From Mesorhizobium sp. M00.F.Ca.ET.216.01.1.1 (lineage in GTDB: Bacteria; Pseudomonadota; Alphaproteobacteria; Rhizobiales; Rhizobiaceae): DNA of 64,000 bases. Positions 61,268-64,000 of this stretch are shown piece by piece. The stretch spans positions 30,208 through 94,207 of the forward strand of contig NZ_SADR02000028.1 in NCBI RefSeq assembly GCF_004010325.2. The letters run 5' to 3'. A model generated the notes under the pieces. It was not told the DNA's origin, did no database searches, and saw nothing but the letters and a program-made list of their open reading frames with translations. Made by a program: the position numbers and the translations under genes. Every line of letters starts with the position of its first letter. The stretch's first letter is position 1.

Positions 61268-62511
61268 GAAGAGAACGGCACGGCTGGCCGAGGGTGGGGG
61301 TTCGTGTGCGTTGGTGGCGGGTCCTGCTCCTCCCCGCGATGCTGTGCCTGCTGATCAGCTGCGCCGCTCGACCCGAAAACGTCTTTCAACCTCTCGCCTT
61401 TGCCGCCGGTGATGCTGGCCACGTAGACATGCTGGTCGCGACGACGCGCAAGCCATCTGACAATCGCGGCCAGCTCTATAGCGGCGATCGCGGAACGGCG
61501 ATCTCGCTCAACACGATAGTCGTCTCCATTCCTCCGGATCGGAACCGCACGGTCGGAAAGATCCAGTGGCCTCTTCTCGTGAAACCCGATCCCGAAAAGG
61601 AGTTTGCCGTACTCAGCGTGGGGAAGATCGCCTCGCAACGCGCAGTTCTTGAGTGGGTTCGCAAGAATCGCAACGGCAAGCGGCAGGTACTCATCTTCGT
61701 GCACGGCTTCAATAACACATACGCCGATGCCGTGTTCCGCTTCGCCCAGATCGTTCACGATACCGGGACCGATGCAGCCCCGGTTCTCTTCACATGGCCG
61801 TCGCGCGGAGATCCATTCGACTATCTCTATGACAAGGAAAGCACCAACTACTCACGTCGCGCCTTGGAAGACCTGATCCTCCAGGCCACAAGAAGTCCCG
61901 ACGTCGCCGACGTGACGATCCTGGCTCACTCAATGGGCGCATGGCTGACGGCCGAGGCGCTGCGCGATATCGCCATGCGCGACCAGACCATCCCGACGAA
62001 AGTTAGGAATGTGGTTTTCGCGTCGCCGGATATCGACATCGACGTGTTTCGCCGTCAGTTCATCGAGATGGGCGCGACCCGACCGCATTTCACGATCTTT
62101 ACGTCAACCAATGACAAGGCCCTGCAAGTCTCCCGACTGCTTTCGGGAGGAGTTAGCCGCGTCGGTGGAACCGATCTCAGGCCCTACGCTTCCGTGCTCG
62201 AAGCGCTTGGCGTTTCGGTTATCGACACCAGCCACATCACCTCCCCCGATCCACTCGGCCACAACGCATTTGCCGATACTCCCGGAATCGTGCGCCTCCT
62301 CGGGCGGCGGCTTGCAGGGCAAGGCTTAACTGGGGGAGAGGCGACGTTTGCCGATAAGGTCGGGGTAACGGCCGCCAATTTCGCCGGTTCGGCAGCGCGG
62401 GTGGCCGTTGCCGCTCCAGCCTCGGTCATCAGTCCGAATGCCCGCGAGATTTTGAAACGGGAGCTTTCCTCACAAGGGGGCCAGATAGTGGACGGGCAGA
62501 TTTCGTACTGA
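61264..62511 (+). CDS. Alpha/beta hydrolase lipoprotein (DUF900-like)
   Basis: 415 residues. N-terminal signal LLPAMLCLLISCAAR ends in a lipobox (LISC), so it is probably a membrane lipoprotein. VLIFVHGFNNTYADAVFRFAQ and LAHSMGAWLTAEALRD hold the oxyanion loop and nucleophile Ser of the DUF900 hydrolase family; LFTWPSRGD is the family's second mark. SPDIDIDVFRRQF carries the acid. The substrate is unknown. Its start overlaps the PycTM-like gene, so the two are translated together. Confidence 0.9.
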   Translation: MRRERHGWPRVGVRVRWWRVLLLPAMLCLLISCAARPENVFQPLAFAAGDAGHVDMLVATTRKPSDNRGQLYSGDRGTAISLNTIVVSIPPDRNRTVGKIQWPLLVKPDPEKEFAVLSVGKIASQRAVLEWVRKNRNGKRQVLIFVHGFNNTYADAVFRFAQIVHDTGTDAAPVLFTWPSRGDPFDYLYDKESTNYSRRALEDLILQATRSPDVADVTILAHSMGAWLTAEALRDIAMRDQTIPTKVRNVVFASPDIDIDVFRRQFIEMGATRPHFTIFTSTNDKALQVSRLLSGGVSRVGGTDLRPYASVLEALGVSVIDTSHITSPDPLGHNAFADTPGIVRLLGRRLAGQGLTGGEATFADKVGVTAANFAGSAARVAVAAPASVISPNAREILKRELSSQGGQIVDGQISY

Positions 62512-62566
62512 TTGTCGAGCGTGGCTACAGGCGAATTAGTGATCCGAGCTTACCGTCGAGAGTGAA

Positions 62567-63169
62567 ATGACGACCATTCCCAAGACTGCGAAGAACGGCC
62601 ATTCCGATGAGAGATTCCCGATCATTCAAGCTGGCAAGGCGGCTTGTCGCCTGTATGGGCTGTCGAAAACGACTGTCGCCGACATCGCTAGACTGCTTGG
62701 AAAATCTCCCGCAACGCTGTACCGAACATTCCCCTCGAAGGCGGAGATATGGGACGCCATCGCAGCGGATTTCTACGAAAGTGACCTCTGCTTCGAGCCA
62801 TCCAGTGCAGGCGACTTGGCGCGCGCAACAGACCAATTGAAAGAAACGATGCTTGGCCACCATCGCTTGCTGCTGCAGGCCCTGCAGGGCGACCCGCAAA
62901 TGTTCGGCCTGATTGTCCTTACCGCGAGCAGCAACTGGCCGTCCTTCAGACAATTTCGAACTCGGCTTCACGGCCTCGTGGGAGAGCTTATTCGCGCCGG
63001 CATTGGCACAAAGGAGTTCCAACGGACAGATGCGCGCGCGGCCGCCTCCTGCTTATGCGCCTCGCTCGTCGTCTTGTGGGACCCCAGACTTGTCGGTGCA
63101 ACGCCTCCGAACCATTGCGAGATTTCAGCTCAGGAACTCGTTTCCTTCGCGATTGATGCGTTGCGGTAA
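62567..63169 (+). CDS. TetR-family transcriptional regulator
   Basis: 200 residues. GKAACRLYGLSKTTVADIAR, LLGKSPATLYRTFPSKAEIW form a standard helix-turn-helix. The C-terminal part has no assigned ligand (DLARATDQLKETMLGHH and an all-helical tail). ATG 62567. It is transcribed away from the lipoprotein gene 55 bases upstream; targets unknown. Its Ser-to-Thr pattern in helix 3 (STTVADIARLLGKSPATLYR) is typical of TetR members. Confidence 0.9.
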   Translation: MTTIPKTAKNGHSDERFPIIQAGKAACRLYGLSKTTVADIARLLGKSPATLYRTFPSKAEIWDAIAADFYESDLCFEPSSAGDLARATDQLKETMLGHHRLLLQALQGDPQMFGLIVLTASSNWPSFRQFRTRLHGLVGELIRAGIGTKEFQRTDARAAASCLCASLVVLWDPRLVGATPPNHCEISAQELVSFAIDALR

Positions 63170-63901
63170 CTGCGTAGGCGCCTGTCGATCATGCGAAATA
63201 GGCTTACCGGCAGCGCGTGCAATACACTGACCTCTGCCTTGCTGGAGTTCCGCGTTCCGACGGCTAGGTCATGCTTGCGGTTAGGTGGCGCTCATCCGCG
63301 TGCAGGAATGGTGTAAATTCGGCGGGGAGCAGCTGCCAGCGATGGAACGACCACTCGGCAAACTAGCTCTTCCAACAGATAAAGAAGGACGGTGAAGCTC
63401 AGTCTGCTATTGGAGAAATACGGAGTTCACCTCAACGGCAGATATTGGGCGCAATCCAGCCGAGGCCCGCTCTTCCGCTTTTCGACCTGCCCTGGCTCTT
63501 TTGGATATACCTCAATGCGCTCTGGCTCAGAATTCGGGCAAGCGATAGCCCCATAGGCTGGGTCAGAAATACGCCGCAGCAACCGCCATGGTTGCGGTGG
63601 TCGCGAAACTGCCTATTGTGGGACGGTGCAAAAATCAGACGCAAAACAGTCGCTTTAATCCGGGACTTTTGCGAAAACCAGGCGGCCGGAATCGACGCGA
63701 AGCGGAAGCTCGCTTGCTCCGGATCAATTCACCGCCATGACCCAAAGCGGACGCTGGCATTGATCAGTCCGCTATAGACTAACCTTTGTCGAACTTGGTC
63801 AACTTGGACGACAGTCCTGTCTTACCGTTCCTAGTGGTTCCTGCCTGACATAAGAGTCCGGATCGGGATTCCCTTTGCCTGCCCGCGTGCGAGTCATGGG
63901 T
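63170..63901. other. 730-base region between TetR gene and IS element
   Basis: No protein or RNA gene is supported; several short frames are random. GC falls and frames are cut often. The last 120 bases are probably the left end of the IS630 element, but I cannot mark its inverted repeat. Confidence 0.4.
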
Positions 63902-64000
63902 ATGCGCACAGGAATATCTCTCACCGTCTCGCCTTCTGACCATCGGCGTTTGGTTGCCTTGGTCAAAGACCGTAACAGCCCGCAGAAGCACGTCTGGCGC
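63902..64000 (+). mobile_element. IS630-family transposase, start only
   Basis: The final 99 bases encode MRTGISLTVSPSDHRRLVAL and then VKDRNSPQKHVWR, the N-terminus of the IS630 transposases common in rhizobia (MRTGIS...DRRRL...RNAPQKHVWR). The gene continues beyond the window. Whether the element is complete cannot be seen. Confidence 0.8.

Overview
The window is chromosome- or megaplasmid-like DNA of an alphaproteobacterium of the Hyphomicrobiales (rhizobial type). The evidence is high GC with GGC/CGC/CTC-rich codons, the nif/fix gene order, NifA-type TGT-N10-ACA sites paired with sigma-54 promoters, and FixK/FNR-type boxes. The nif set includes nifV (homocitrate synthase), a nif-type cysE, nifU, nifS, nifW, nifQ and an IscA protein, so the host can probably fix nitrogen outside a plant. 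No nod genes are visible. Genus cannot be fixed from the sequence alone.

Layout. 1-8.3 kb: end of a hydrolase gene, then a leftward signalling block (response regulator-adenylate cyclase, single-domain response regulator, hybrid-free GAF histidine kinase, SCO1-type protein, two tandem orphan periplasmic binding proteins) and a cytochrome c remnant. 8.4-17.7 kb: leftward nifHDKENX, the NifX-associated DUF269 gene, a CCE_0567-type gene, fdxB and nifQ. 18.1-23.1 kb: rightward iscA-nifU-nifS-nifV-cysE-nifW. 23.3-27.7 kb: fixABCX, a peroxiredoxin and a small ORF. 28-29.7 kb: nifA. 30-33.3 kb: nifB-fdxN-nifZ-nifT and a SIR2-like gene. Together these make nitrogenase structural proteins, cofactor (FeMo-co) precursors, Fe-S clusters, homocitrate and low-potential electrons under NifA/sigma-54 control. 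Four sigma-54 promoters and four NifA sites can be read directly.

33.6-51 kb is an accessory block linked to low oxygen: alcohol and aldehyde dehydrogenases, a quinone oxidoreductase, a short-chain dehydrogenase, a membrane-anchored flavodoxin-like protein, a CDP-alcohol phosphotransferase, an MFS carrier, a phytoene-desaturase-like enzyme, CYTH-CHAD protein, a DUF47/PhoU-like protein paired with a truncated pyruvate phosphate dikinase, and an Acg-type nitroreductase. Four FixK/FNR-like boxes (two perfect palindromes) lie in its intergenic regions. Several broken genes lie within it and at its edges.

51-64 kb holds small hypothetical genes, a divergent TetR-RND efflux locus with a visible operator, a ketone-body module (patatin, acetoacetate decarboxylase, a frameshifted 3-hydroxybutyrate dehydrogenase), a Pycsar-effector-like membrane protein next to a lipoprotein hydrolase, a second TetR regulator, and the start of an IS630 transposase at the right edge. 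The most interesting candidates are the DUF47 plus barrel-less dikinase pair behind a perfect FNR box, the SIR2-like gene in the nifB operon, and the PycTM-like/hydrolase pair.
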